A stretch of 39,267 bases of DNA. It comes from Actinidia chinensis. Lineage: Eukaryota; Streptophyta; Magnoliopsida; Ericales; Actinidiaceae. Position numbers and translations under genes: made by a program. Numbering within the stretch: the first letter of the stretch is position 1; each line of letters opens with the position of its first letter. Positions 19,649 through 30,020 of the stretch are shown here, one piece after another. The stretch is taken from positions 8,475,994-8,515,260 of the forward strand of contig CM018899.1 in assembly GCA_009663005.1 (NCBI GenBank). Reading direction: 5' to 3'. Below the pieces are notes generated by a model. It made no database searches and was not told the DNA's origin. It saw nothing but the letters and a program-made list of their open reading frames with translations.

Positions 19649-21238
19649 TGTTAGCATAAAACTTTAATCGTTTTTGATGATTGAACTTATGTATATTAAA
19701 CTATATTTTCATATACTTTGAAAATAATTTTTCAAAGAGAGATTATCAAATATCATGAAATACTTGTCATTAAAACAACGTCTTCAATTCGGTCAAATTT
19801 TAATCCATAACCTTCCCAAGTCAAAACTATGTTACAAATAACGCATGGAACTTATAGAGGTTCAAACAAAGTTTACATTGAATTTGATATGATTAATTGA
19901 TTGTAGTGTTGGAAGAAAAAATAGAAATGTCAAACTAACGGGTCAGTAAAAGATCACAAGTTGGACTCCGGAAAATTGACCATCCTAAGTTTGAAGCGAA
20001 TATCCTAAATTTGAAGTTGACACCTAAATTTGGACAGAAAGTTTTTGGCATGATAACCTAAGAAAGTTAGGACGACCTAACTTTCAAAATAGGAGTCCTA
20101 AGTTCAAGTTAGGCGACCTAAAGTTGACACCTAAGTTTGATAGAAAATTTGGCTGACGACTAAGTTTAACGTCAGGAGTCTAAGTTGAAGACATAAGTTT
20201 GATCAGAAAGGTTTGGGGACGAGTTAAGAAAAAGGACGCCTAAGTTCAAAAATAGGACGATCTTAAGTTTCAAAAGAGGACGGGCCTTCCCCCTAAGTTT
20301 CAGAACTGAAAAGACCTAAGTTTGAACAGAAAGATTGGGGGACGCCTAAAAAGTTAGGACGTACTAAAAGTTCAAAATAGGACCGACCTAAGTTTCAAGA
20401 GCTGAAAGACCTAAGTTTGACAGAAGATTGAGGACGACATAAGAAAAGTTAAGATGTCCTAAAGTTCAAAATAGGCCGGACCTCAGTCAACTTAGAACGA
20501 CCTAGTGACATCCTAAGTTCCAAGTTTAAATACTGCGCATCAATTGCAGATCCCAACGACTGAGTTCAAAAGTGATAGGGTAGTGAGAGCTAGGTTGAGA
20601 GCATTTCTGCTTGAAAAGATTTTAACAAAAACTCATTTTGGGCTTATAATGCAACACTTGGGGTTGGTAAGAAGATATTGAAGGAAGTTCCCATAAAATT
20701 CATCTTACTCTTGAAAAATACTCAACTCTTGATCATTCATTGTGAGATTTATTTGTTAAAAGAGTTAAAAAGAAAAAAATCACCTAGAAGGGAGCTATTA
20801 TTGTATATATTTTTTCGTCTAGAATTGGTTATCATGATTGATACAGACATTTACTCCATCATTGAGAGAGATGGGCACATGGGTGATATATTGACTCAAA
20901 GAGAGCTTGCTCTGAAGACTAGAATTTTTTCTTTAGTGGTGCATTCCAAGAAAGAGGATTTCTTGAAGACTAGAGGTATTCTAGTGTGTAAAGGTTTGAT
21001 AAGCAAACAGCAAGCTTATTGTTGATAGTGAAAACCCAAGGAGAACTTGGAGAGAGTGGACGTAGGCAAAAATTCGCCGAACCACGATAAATCGTTTGCC
21101 TCTCTTCTCTTTTATTTTATTATTGCTTACAATATTTGAGTGAAGTGCATATTAGATTTATTGTTTGTCAAGAAAATTTAATGGCTATTAAGGAGTCAGC
21201 AAACCTATTTCACCCCCCCTCATAGTGTGCTTTGAACA
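19649..21238 (+). mobile_element. Sirevirus-like copia LTR 'B'
   Basis: It starts TGTTAGCATAAAAC. Near its 3' end it has GAGTGGACGTAGGC, then CCGAACCACGATAAATCGTTT (about 21053-21100) and CTATTTCACCCCCCCTCATAG (about 21205-21225), a very common ending of plant copia LTRs. Its middle holds CCTAAGTTT repeats. It shares start and end with LTR A but differs in the repeat word. A 115-codon open frame at 20678-21025 lies wholly inside the LTR and is not a recognisable protein. Confidence 0.7.
19960..20510 (+). repeat. Degenerate GACCTAAGTTT repeats in LTR B
   Basis: CCTAAGTTTGA.CAGAAA, (A)GTTAGGACG and GACCTAAGTT recur more than a dozen times, with AACTTAGG-like inverted partners. A longer unit of about 120 bases (from CCTAAGTTTGA...AGAAA to the GACGACCTAAG-like words) seems repeated at about 20120, 20180, 20300 and 20400. 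Confidence 0.65.
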
Positions 21239-21480
21239 AAAATGAGATCGTAAAAGATAAAATTAAAAAATCTTACTAAAATCTCATTTCTTTGTACATG
21301 CCTAGATGTGAAATAATGGACATATTTCACACACATGTCCTATAGAGAAAATCTAAAAATTATGTGAAACAAGTGTGGATGTCTAAGAAAAATCTACATG
21401 TTAATGATATTAGGCTAACACACAAGGAACCATATAAAAAGGTACCCAAAAAATTATATAATATTTGGTAGGGTGGTTGA
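21239..21480 (+). pseudogene. gag: Copia gag zinc-knuckle remnant after LTR B
   Basis: The stretch NGHISHTCPI (second half of a CCHC zinc knuckle) can be read with a one-base shift at about 21319-21349. It is followed by QVWMSKKNLHVNDIRLTHKE (about 21371-21430) and a PYKKVPKK tail. This string is typical of the linker between gag and protease in plant copia elements. It shows that DNA after LTR B is internal element sequence, now largely unreadable. Confidence 0.5.
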
Positions 21481-23966
21481 AAATACAAAAAGGAAGAACA
21501 CCAAGAGCTTGAAAGGGGAAATCCCACAAGTGTTCTTCATAAGAGGAAGGGAGAAGTGTCTACAAAAAAGATAAGGTACGGAGGCATTATTGCAATCATT
21601 ATCTTAAAGATGAGGAGAGAAGGAAAATCAAGTGGTATATCCATCACTCTCACTTTAACAAGAAAAATTTGAGAAGAAATATTCTTCACATACAAGAGTA
21701 CAGTGGAAAAATCACTAGGTTCAAGCCCTAAAAGGTAGGTGAAGTATACCCTCTAACACACCCTTGTACTTATCTTGAATAAAATTAAGTGGTGTATTAA
21801 AAATTTGATGCATAATGTGTTAGTTTCAATATGGTTTTTAAGTCATTACATTATGCATCTATTATGTCATGATTAGCTTAAATTATCTTCTTTTATCATT
21901 CATGAATATGTGGATCTATCATCATGCCTTTATAATTTATTTGGATTTATAATAGATTTTATGTGGATGTAGAGGAGTATACATTATCATGTGTTATCAT
22001 TGCCTTTTGAATCAATCAATATGAGCAATTCATGGATTTACTTTTCTAGACTATATCTTGTGCCATAAAATTGCTTCAAGGAGATTCAGGTATCTATCAT
22101 GCGTTTTTGTGATATTCATTTTATGATATCCATTACTTAGTACATGTAATAAATGTTTTTAAAATACATGATTTTGTGACAGTTATGTTGTACTTATTGT
22201 TAGTAATTTCATGATGATGCATTGATTATTTAATTTATACTGCTTATTCATCATAAAAGTTTCTAAAAGAAGGATGATTAGATTGCACTCATGGTATTTA
22301 TCTTCTGGAATCCCATCCTTCTAGTCATCACGTGAGCTAACTAGATGTATGATCAATGCCTTCTTGACAATCCTAGAGTCTAGTATGTTTTGATGATTAG
22401 CATACTCTTTAGAAATACAACGTGTTTTATTGAGATATATCGTGTTTTATATTTCTATGATAAGTGAGTCACTTCACAATAGATAAAATAAAGAAATGAA
22501 TATGTGTGCATCTAATAACTCCTCCATACAATATTAAAGTTTTAATGAAAATATTTTTATGGCATGAGGAACACGCTTGATGAACAATGTTAAATTTATC
22601 TGAGATTAATTAGACATTGTATCATTATGACAATATTTCATGGAATGGTTGATGTACATCATGATGATTGAGCGGCATTCAGACCTATTCTACTTGATTT
22701 CAATTGGTATCTATTTACTTTGTTGAATGGTATATGTCAAGAGGGAGTTATGCTCTATTTTGATAAATTATCCCTTGGTTGGATAAATTCAAAATCCCTC
22801 TATAGTGAAAGGAATTTAAAAAACTTGAGATTTATGCTAAATCTTTAAATTTAATTCACCCACCTTAAAATTATTTGTAAAACATGCTATGTGTTGTAAT
22901 TATAATTTATCTAGATGATTGATTATTTTTTGCTATCTATCGCCAGTGTCTATCTCTATTGTAATTTTTTTAAAAAATAAATAATCACTAGTCGATGGAT
23001 ATTGTCTTCAAAAGAGGAGGATATACTATTTTTAGTTAAACCTTTATAAAAAAAATTTTATTTTTTTATAAAGAAATATAGACTTGTGTTTCGATAAAAA
23101 TTCTTTTAACACATCGTCTATTAACATGTTATATGTTTTAACGATATCTATACTAGCTGTTGATTTCTTACCTATTGACCTTATTAATTAGTATATTGTT
23201 ATATATCATTAGTGTACGATATTGAAAAAGAGGAGACGTTATGTTTGGGTTAAAAAAATAATTGCTTAAAAAATATTCATTATGTTTTCATGTGTGATTG
23301 GCTGGGATTACATGCATATCATCGCACATTTGAAATAAGAAGCCAAGTTTAGGGGAGCACTAATTGGTATTAGTGAGTTGGTACCATATTTGGTGACACA
23401 TAAACGCCGGTTTATGATTGGTAACAATTGGTATCATACTTGTTCAGAATAAAATGGTATCAGAACGATGAGTATCATATTGTGCTATCAACCCTTGAAA
23501 ATATAAGAAGCTATTCGGATTGCATTCATAGAATAACTTGTCTCTTACACATTATTTGTGCTTACATAAGTTATTTACAATTTGATATGTTTTAGGGTGA
23601 GAAAATTTAAAATTTGAATTTTCTCTTGAACCCCATTTGTATAATGTATAGTGGAGAAGGAACTCACACGTAGGAAAAAATTTGCATTAAAAATATGCAT
23701 GTTATTTTTATTAAGATTGTCTATATGGATATATTATTAATTGGTAATATGAGAGAGTATTGCTTTTACGTAAATCTTTGCAACAAAAGGAGTAGTAGTA
23801 TCAATCTTTTGATTATTGGTGTTTAATATTGATTTGATGATTATTTGATGTTTATCAATGTTGCATCAGGTGTATGCTTAATATTAATATCTTAACATGA
23901 TGTTATTTCATATAAATGTATATATTGCATTATACTCTAATAGTATTATCTATATTATTTAATGTA
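21481..23966. other. AT-rich element-internal or intergenic DNA
   Basis: No coding motif could be read. Purine blocks such as GTCAAGAGGGAG (about 22737), AAAAGAGGAGGATA (about 23010) and AAAAAGAGGAGACG (about 23225) resemble the extra polypurine tracts found before 3' LTRs of Sireviruses. I suspect degenerate 3' non-coding element sequence, but cannot prove it. Confidence 0.3.
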
Positions 23967-23992
23967 CTAGTAATTACCCGGGCCATGGGCAC
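23967..23992 (-). other. Helitron 3' terminus with hairpin
   Basis: Minus strand reads GTGCCCATGGCCCGGGTAAT then TACTAG. It is the counterpart of GTGCCCCGTGGCACGGGTAC then TTACTAG at 35832-35858. The stem here is degraded (CCCA/CGGG with a mismatch). Confidence 0.7.
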
Positions 23993-24292
23993 TAAAAAAA
24001 AAAAGATCTTAAAATATGACGTTGAGTTTTAGAACTTAAAAAACAGATAAAATATAAATCCAACTTAAATTTGAATCAAAAATCATTAAATTGCACTATG
24101 GGTACCAAACACACTCAAAGTGCAACCATTGCATAAAACCAAACTAACATGGTATTAAATAAACTAAGAAAAAAAATTAAATGCTGTGCTGCTAAACTAA
24201 AAATAAGATCAGCAATTTTTCGCTTTGCTAAAAACATAATAAACAGTTATAGAATAATAAATAATAACACCAGTATTTTTCCATCAAACTCT

Positions 24293-24541
24293 CTAGAAAC
24301 AATCTTCTATATCAAATAAATAAATAGTTTTTTCCTTTCTCTGCCTAATGACCAATTGTCTCAATGAAACAAAATCCCCCACCCCTAAAAAAAAGAGAGA
24401 GAACGCCAATTTCAAATGTGGCCATTTAATGTTTTCGTTAATGAAAACTGACATCCAATTGGTATCTTGGCTGTAATCAACTCCACATTTAAATATGGCC
24501 AACACAAGAGCACAAATCATCACCAAGGTAACGCCTTCCAA
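24293..24541 (-). CDS. Open frame with membrane-like segment in Helitron cargo
   Basis: The 82-codon frame begins MEGVTLVMICALVLAIFKCG, a strongly hydrophobic stretch that could be a membrane helix, followed by VDYSQDTNW. The rest is AT-rich and may be intron. No family was recognised. It lies in the same orientation as the other exon-like pieces of the Helitron, so it may be a captured exon, but composition alone could also give it. Confidence 0.2.
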   Translation of the reverse strand: MEGVTLVMICALVLAIFKCGVDYSQDTNWMSVFINENIKWPHLKLAFSLFFLGVGDFVSLRQLVIRQRKEKTIYLFDIEDCF

Positions 24542-24746
24542 TAAAATTGGGATACCGTGACAACCAAGCCAATAAGAATCAAAACTAATTTACATCATAA
24601 AGAAAGGAAACTAATGTCCAAAAATTACGGATGTTATATATGTTGTGATTAATATCCAAATCCCAAAAAGTTATAGGCTTAATGGTGCAAAACACACTTT
24701 AGGCCAATTCGATTATAGTTAAAATAATTAAAAACATTGAAAGAGC

Positions 24747-24778
<32 letters not shown>

Positions 24779-25144
24779 TGCAAGCCCAGCAAAAGCTTCT
24801 TGCAATAACACTATGTAGAGATAATGGAACAAAAACCCATTAAAAAAAATAGCTGAACCTAATGAGTTTGACAACAACAATCAAGGTTTATGAAATCAAG
24901 TTTGTTAATAAACTGAACCTAATGGAGTCTCAAGTTATATAGTCGGTTTGTTTTTTTCTAACGATTTCACGTTAAATTTTTGTTTTTTTTTTTTTGTGAC
25001 ATGCTCACAGGAAAACGAAACCGCAGTCATTACTAAATATGAGGAGAGTAAGGCACATATGCTCTTTGATCACCCATCGCCTTTTGTATAACAGAAATCC
25101 TATAAAAAAAAAGTAGAAAAAACCAAGGTTTCTCTCGGGATTAC

Positions 25145-25301
25145 CAAATCTTGGCAATCCTGGTTGATGATTCTAAGCACAAACCAAAGGTTGTTACGAT
25201 CACGACTGTAAATTTCAAACTAAATATCATTGGAAATTCAGCTAGTCTTTCGTTCTTTCTTGATGGTGTTGTTTTCAGTTGCATCAATGCTGAGTCCATT
25301 C
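25145..25301 (-). pseudogene. Captured exon-like segment 3
   Basis: On the minus strand an acceptor-like CATAAAACAG precedes G at 25301 and a donor-like GTAATC follows 25145. The 157 bases between have one open frame: MDSALMQLKTTPSRKNERLA, then a hydrophobic stretch (MIFSLKFTVVIVTTFGLC) and ESSTRIAKIW. The hydrophobic part could be a membrane segment. The other strand is also open, so coding direction is inferred from splice borders and from the Helitron's orientation. Family unknown. Confidence 0.35.
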
Positions 25302-25571
25302 CTGTTTTATGCAAACAGATAAGCAATGAGGGGATCAGGTCAGAATAAAGGTTAAGAAAGAGTTTGAATGGTTTTAACTTTTAAGTTATGTCTGCCATTC
25401 ATAATTTGTTATAAGAAAGGTATTGCAGCTGCCTTCCCAATGCCCAAATGGTCTATTCATGTCAACAAAGAGAAAAGTTCCCCATATTGCCCGACGGAGA
25501 AAATCAATCAATATCAGTGTAAGCCATAACGGTCTTGTTTGGTGACCGAGAAAATATTTCATTGGACTCTG

Positions 25572-25589
25572 CCCCCCCCCCCCCCCCCC
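25572..25589 (+). repeat. Poly-C run of 18
   Basis: 18 consecutive Cs (Gs on the minus strand) within the duplicated block. The other copy has TTTTTTCTTC there. Confidence 0.9.
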
Positions 25590-25683
25590 AACCCCAATTT
25601 TTCAGCCACCAAACAGGAGGATTCAAGCAAAAGCGCCATAAAAACTCAATTCAGGCAACATAGCACAGAAAAATAACACTGAC

Positions 25684-25821
25684 CTCGCGAGATCTTCGCG
25701 AATCGGATGTTGGTGATGAGAGTGGAAGAAGAACACGACGAAGAAGAAGAGACGCGGTGCCGAGGCCGGAGGTGGAGAGGGAAGCAGCGTTGCTGTCTAA
25801 CCCAATAGAGAGTTTGATTTC
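25684..25821 (-). pseudogene. Captured exon-like segment 2 (46 codons)
   Basis: The minus strand shows an acceptor-like TGAAATTCAG before GAAATC and a donor-like GAG|GTCAGT. The 138 bases between are exactly 46 open codons, beginning EIKLSIGLDSNAASLSTSGL and ending SDSRRSRE, rich in Ser, Leu and Arg. GC content is much higher than in the surroundings. The sequence before the acceptor contains TTTGGTGGCCGAGAAAA-type wording (reversed), often seen in introns near plant gene starts. No family was recognised; the Ser/Arg/Leu mix would fit an organelle transit peptide, which is speculation. Confidence 0.45.
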
Positions 25822-26200
25822 CTGAATTTCAGTATTAAACACGCATTAAATCAATCAATCTCAGCGTGTAGCATAATGTCTGTTTGGTGGCCGAGAAAAA
25901 TATCCCACGACTCTGGTCTTTTTTCTTCCCCAATTTTCTAGCCAACCAAAAAATTACTGATTTAAAGCAGAAAGTCACTGCGAAAGTAAAAGCACCAAGT
26001 CCCCAAAAAAGGAAAGAGAATCAGCTGGGTTAATCAGCCACATAATAGTAGAGAATTGCTTTGACAACAATATATTCCAAGTGTTTGAGTCATATTTCTT
26101 CCAAGATCTGACATAGTTCATAATACAACCATTTATTTGTTTATCATTTTTTTAGGTTGATTCTCGTACATCATTAAGCAGTGACATTTTTTTGGATTGT

Positions 26201-26689
26201 TTATGAAGAAGATCCACTCTTTCTCAACAAACAAAACAGCAAAAAAAGAAAAAGAAAGGAAAGAAAGAAAGAATCAGAAAAACACAACCCATGGTGGGTT
26301 TGAACTTTGAACTCCTCATCTGTTTGCAACTTCTTGAGATCCATTGAAACTTCTCTTTGCTCCGACCCTTCAACAGGCCTCTGTTTGCTCTCGAAAGACG
26401 GCGATTGCTTCGGCTGTTGGCTTCTGCGAGGACACTTTGGTTTTTTAGGTTTGAGAGGCCTTTGTGTTCTCCTTCCTGTAGAGTCCTCCAAGTGCGGCCG
26501 ATGGGGGTGGGAAAGGGTTGGCCTCGTTTTGTGATGGGTTAGAGAGAGAGAGAGATTTGTTGATGGGGAAGTGGGGTGTGGGGGTTTGTAGTGGGGTGAC
26601 CGTGTGTGTGACAAGAGAGGAGAGAGGTGGAGGGAAAGGATAGGTTGCGTGTGAGTGGGAGGAGAGTGGCGTGGGAGAGAGAGTTTCAA
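26201..26689 (-). pseudogene. Captured 5' exon-like segment 1 with CT-rich leader
   Basis: The 162-codon frame starts within CT/CA-rich DNA that looks like a 5' leader rather than protein (Pro/Ser/His-rich). The later part, ending near a donor-like GG|GTTGTG at 26289, reads PKKPKCPRRSQQPKQSPSFE and then an in-frame ATG at about 26348 starting MDLKKLQTDEEFKVQTHHG. Beyond 26289 the sequence is T-rich and intron-like. So this is probably a promoter-proximal exon of a host gene picked up by the Helitron. Phase does not match segment 2 directly (401 bases from the first ATG), so a functional join is not shown. Confidence 0.4.
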
Positions 26690-26751
26690 TCTGACCGTTT
26701 ACTTAAAACCAAAACTAATCTCAGTCGTTCGATGAAAGAAGTGATATTTTT

Positions 26752-26835
26752 GGGCGAAAAAAAATAATTTGAAGTGGTGAAAATCTTTAGCCGTTAGATC
26801 AACTCAAATGAATTTGAGCGTAGATAGCGAGAGAT

Positions 26836-26872
<37 letters not shown>

Positions 26873-26876
26873 GAGA
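26752..26876 (-). repeat. Helitron 5' terminal block (family repeat)
   Basis: Reversed, this reads TCTCTATTATAAATCAGGAC, then TTTGAATCCAAA, a CGCTATCTACGCTC-like segment, TCATTTGAGTTGATCTAACG and GGCTAAAGATTTTCACC. It is collinear with 34020-34140 and, less closely, with 34720-34835 on the plus strand. Confidence 0.75.
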
Positions 26877-29800
26877 TATTACAGATCCATGACATGATTA
26901 CATATATTTTAAATAGTATTTTTATTTTATCTTGCATCTTCAAATTACCATCCTTCTAATTAAGCGATTTATATTGCCTATATGGATTTTACTTAGAGTA
27001 TTTGGTATGTGCTTATCATGGAGTTGCATGTCTAACATGGTGATTATCAATTTCAACTCAATGAATATATTATTAGAAGTGATCTACATGCCTTAGCTTG
27101 TCTATTTTATAATAGACCTACTTATAGCTGAATCAGTTCTCTTACATGCTAAATAGAGTATTTCTCAGAGAACTTACTGCACACATCATCTCTGAATATA
27201 TCGTACTCATATAAGTATTTATCTATATACATGATTGATATGATATGTATCATGATCATCAATTGCATGTTTACTTGATATTAAATAAATATCAATCATT
27301 AACACATTAGTTTGGAACTAGGTTTATTATACTGATATTGTGTATATTATTTGATATGGGTTTTACATTGTACAAGTTCTCATATGCTACGTATTGTATT
27401 TTTTTGGAGAACTTAAAACACATTCATGGAAAACTATTTTTAACTTATATGATTCATTATCATGACAATATGTTTTATCATATTCAAACAATATGTTAAT
27501 CTTGCATAATATTATTAGTGACTTGAACTCATTGTTCTCAAGTTAGCCATAGTTATTACACTTGTCACATTTTGATTGTTTAAACTTACAACACATTGCT
27601 GAGGATGTCTATATACTACATCGCTTACATATTTGTTTGAGATTCCCTCTAGTATTACACAAGTTCTTTCTCTGCTAAATGATTATATTATTAGAGAATT
27701 TGGTGCACTTCTGAACAGTTTCGCACATATATGTGTCTAATTCTTTAAGAATAGGATCATGTCTTCAAGTCCATTTATACACATTTTTTGCATAAAAATT
27801 ACATTGCGACTGAAATTGTGTTTCGAAAAAGTTAAATTAAGTATTTTAGATGCTTTCATATTGCCATGAATAGGAATTAAAACCTTCATACACTCACAAT
27901 TTGCATGTTGGGACTCTCATATGATAGATGATTACATTATACAAGTAGTGAGTTATTTGATTACTTTCTAGTCTCAAATGTTTAAGAAATTTGGAGTTTC
28001 AAAAGACTTTGAATACTAACCCCCAAGAACTCAAGCTGATGTGGGTTACCAAAGATCAAAATTGAATTATTGACTGATAGGTCTCCCACAATTAACATTA
28101 AATAATGAGGTTTGTACTTATCAATGGGATACTTAAGATATATGATTGGTTTGATATGAGGAACTCAAAGATTATGAAGGGGCAACTCCTGTCCATATCA
28201 ACCAAGCTAAAGATGGGATAGATACTCCTCTTGAATAAAGACTTATCGAAGCGATTGAATCTTTACCTTAATTCAAAGAAAATTAGATATTAGTTTGGTA
28301 TCATGTGTGCTAGATAGCTTGCTAATCCTATGATCAGCATAGTGGGCGATTAGAATATTGGCATGCCCAAATTATTTTACTTAATTGATTTTGATAATAT
28401 ATATATTATTCAATTACTTTGTGTAAATATCATATTATGCCCATCTAATTTTATATTATTTAGAGACTCTAATGTATTTCATAAATACTAGTCAAACTTT
28501 TATTAGAGTTGAACCTTGCTAATTTTAAAGTGAAAAAAAATGATATTTGAAGTTTTGTTCATGCTAATAAGTATAATAAGTATCACACCTTTTTTATAAA
28601 TCACACTATTTGTGTATAGATTTCTATTCTAATCGTTTAATGGTTTAAAAAGAAGTAATGAGAGCCATGTCCAATAAAGGAGAATAAGAAAAGAAATGGA
28701 AGGATGAATCCCAATATGAGGATATCAATTAATATAAATCTCTTTAATTCATTCCTGCTCTAATTACGTTATTATATTCTAAATGATTGCTTGATATGTT
28801 CATTACCCTTGATGAATTATATGAATTTTTTCTCTAATCTATACTTTTATTTTGGCTACTATCTTTTACTATTATTTTTTATCACGATTATAACCTTATT
28901 TTTAAACACAAAGAGGAGAAAAATATTATGAATTTAAAAATATGGATTGAGTATTGAAACACATTTAATGAGAATTATTTTAGGGGATTGCTATGATTTA
29001 AAAGCTAAAAACTATAAAAATTGTATGATATAGTTTATGAGTATCTGATATCAAATCAAACTATGCCATACTCACATGCATGTACATTTGAACTCAAAAA
29101 CTTATGATAAATGGAGAGCAAATGTATTGAAATATCTAATTGGACATTGATCATAATTGAATGAATATTGAACTATTTCTTGATAAGAATATAAAGGATT
29201 GTGATGAGAACAAATACTAAGGGGAAGAGAAATAAACTACTTTGATTTAGCATCTTACTTATGTATGACTTTATTAAATCTTATTGGTATCTTTATTTCT
29301 AACAATATAAATTGTATGAAGAAAGGGGGAGTCAGAATTGCATATTTCTAAGACCTATGGTTTCATGGACTTGTTGATTAATCAGGTGTTTTTAGGCTTA
29401 TATATATATATATTGATTCCATGGCCTATAATTTAAAAAGTTGCATGTTATAGGAGGAAATAGATATGGATGGATTGTGAATGGAAAATGAATGTACAAC
29501 TGATCTATTATATTCGTGAAATAAAGAAGTGCTTCGAAGTACACAGAAGAGTGATCAATTTCATTTCTATTGCATTTAAAAACTCTTTTTGATCTACAAA
29601 TATAATTTTTTTTATATTTTATGGCTCTGGTATTCCTTATTGCACGTGAACTTTTTACCACTATTAATTATTCTATCATATGAAATGTAAGTTTGCTTAT
29701 CGTTGCTCATATTCTATATTATTTGGGTTGGGCCAACAATATGATGGATTGTCCACCCTTTTCGATGGATTGACAAAAAGGGAAGAAAAATTGATATGAA

Positions 29801-30020
29801 TAATTAATGAACTATTGTTGAATGGATAAAAATAATATGTACTATCAATATGATGTGTATATAAACGTGAAAGATTATAACTGAGAAGTGCCTCAGAAAA
29901 TTAAAGGGGGGCAATACATGGTATGTGCTCTAAATTGAATATTGCACTTGTGATCATTATTGTTTAAGTTCATTATTCATAAAACTTTATAAGTTTGTTT
30001 CATCATTACAGAGGGAAAGA
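26877..30020. other. AT-rich DNA with purine tracts upstream of LTR C
   Basis: About 3.1 kb without readable protein motifs. Near the end, purine-rich blocks GAAGAAAGGGGGAG (29318-29331), AAAAAGGGAAGAAAAA (29775-29790), AAAGGGGGG (29903-29911) and GAGGGAAAGA (30011-30020) lead up to LTR C. Several spaced polypurine tracts before the 3' LTR are a known trait of Sireviruses. Together with 21481-23966 this may be the 3' non-coding part of an upstream element. Inference only. Confidence 0.35.

Larger units (their letters stand above)
25487..25960 (-). repeat. Duplicated intron-like block in Helitron cargo
   Basis: 25487-25610 and about 25848-25960 share the order AATCAATCAAT..TCAG.GT...CATAA, TTTGGTG(A/G)CCGAGAAAA.TAT, GACTCTG and CCCCAATTTT.(C)AGCCA. 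The segments flank exon-like segment 2 on both sides, so an intron-type motif is present before and after it. Confidence 0.55.
23967..26876 (-). mobile_element. Non-autonomous Helitron carrying exon-like cargo
   Basis: On the minus strand the element starts A|TCTCTATTATAAATCAGG (26876 downwards) and ends with a short hairpin (23977-23989) then TAATTACTAG|T at 23967. A TC start, CTAG end, 3' hairpin and insertion between A and T are the Helitron signature. The first 120 bases match the start of the Helitron at 33952-35858, and the hairpin end matches that element's end. No Rep/helicase is present. The cargo (24290-26700) contains GC-richer segments with splice-site-like borders, listed separately. 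Helitrons are known to pick up host gene pieces. Confidence 0.75.

Noticed and set aside
20678..21025. 115-codon open frame on the plus strand
   Set aside because: It lies wholly inside LTR B, has no recognisable domain and overlaps sequence shared with LTR A.
23455..23466. TGGTATCAGAAC, similar to a methionine-tRNA primer-binding site
   Set aside because: No LTR end or LTR pair was found immediately upstream, so a chance match or an orphan remnant cannot be told apart.
29398..29661. 87-codon open frame on the minus strand
   Set aside because: Low-complexity, AT-driven translation without domain or promoter evidence.
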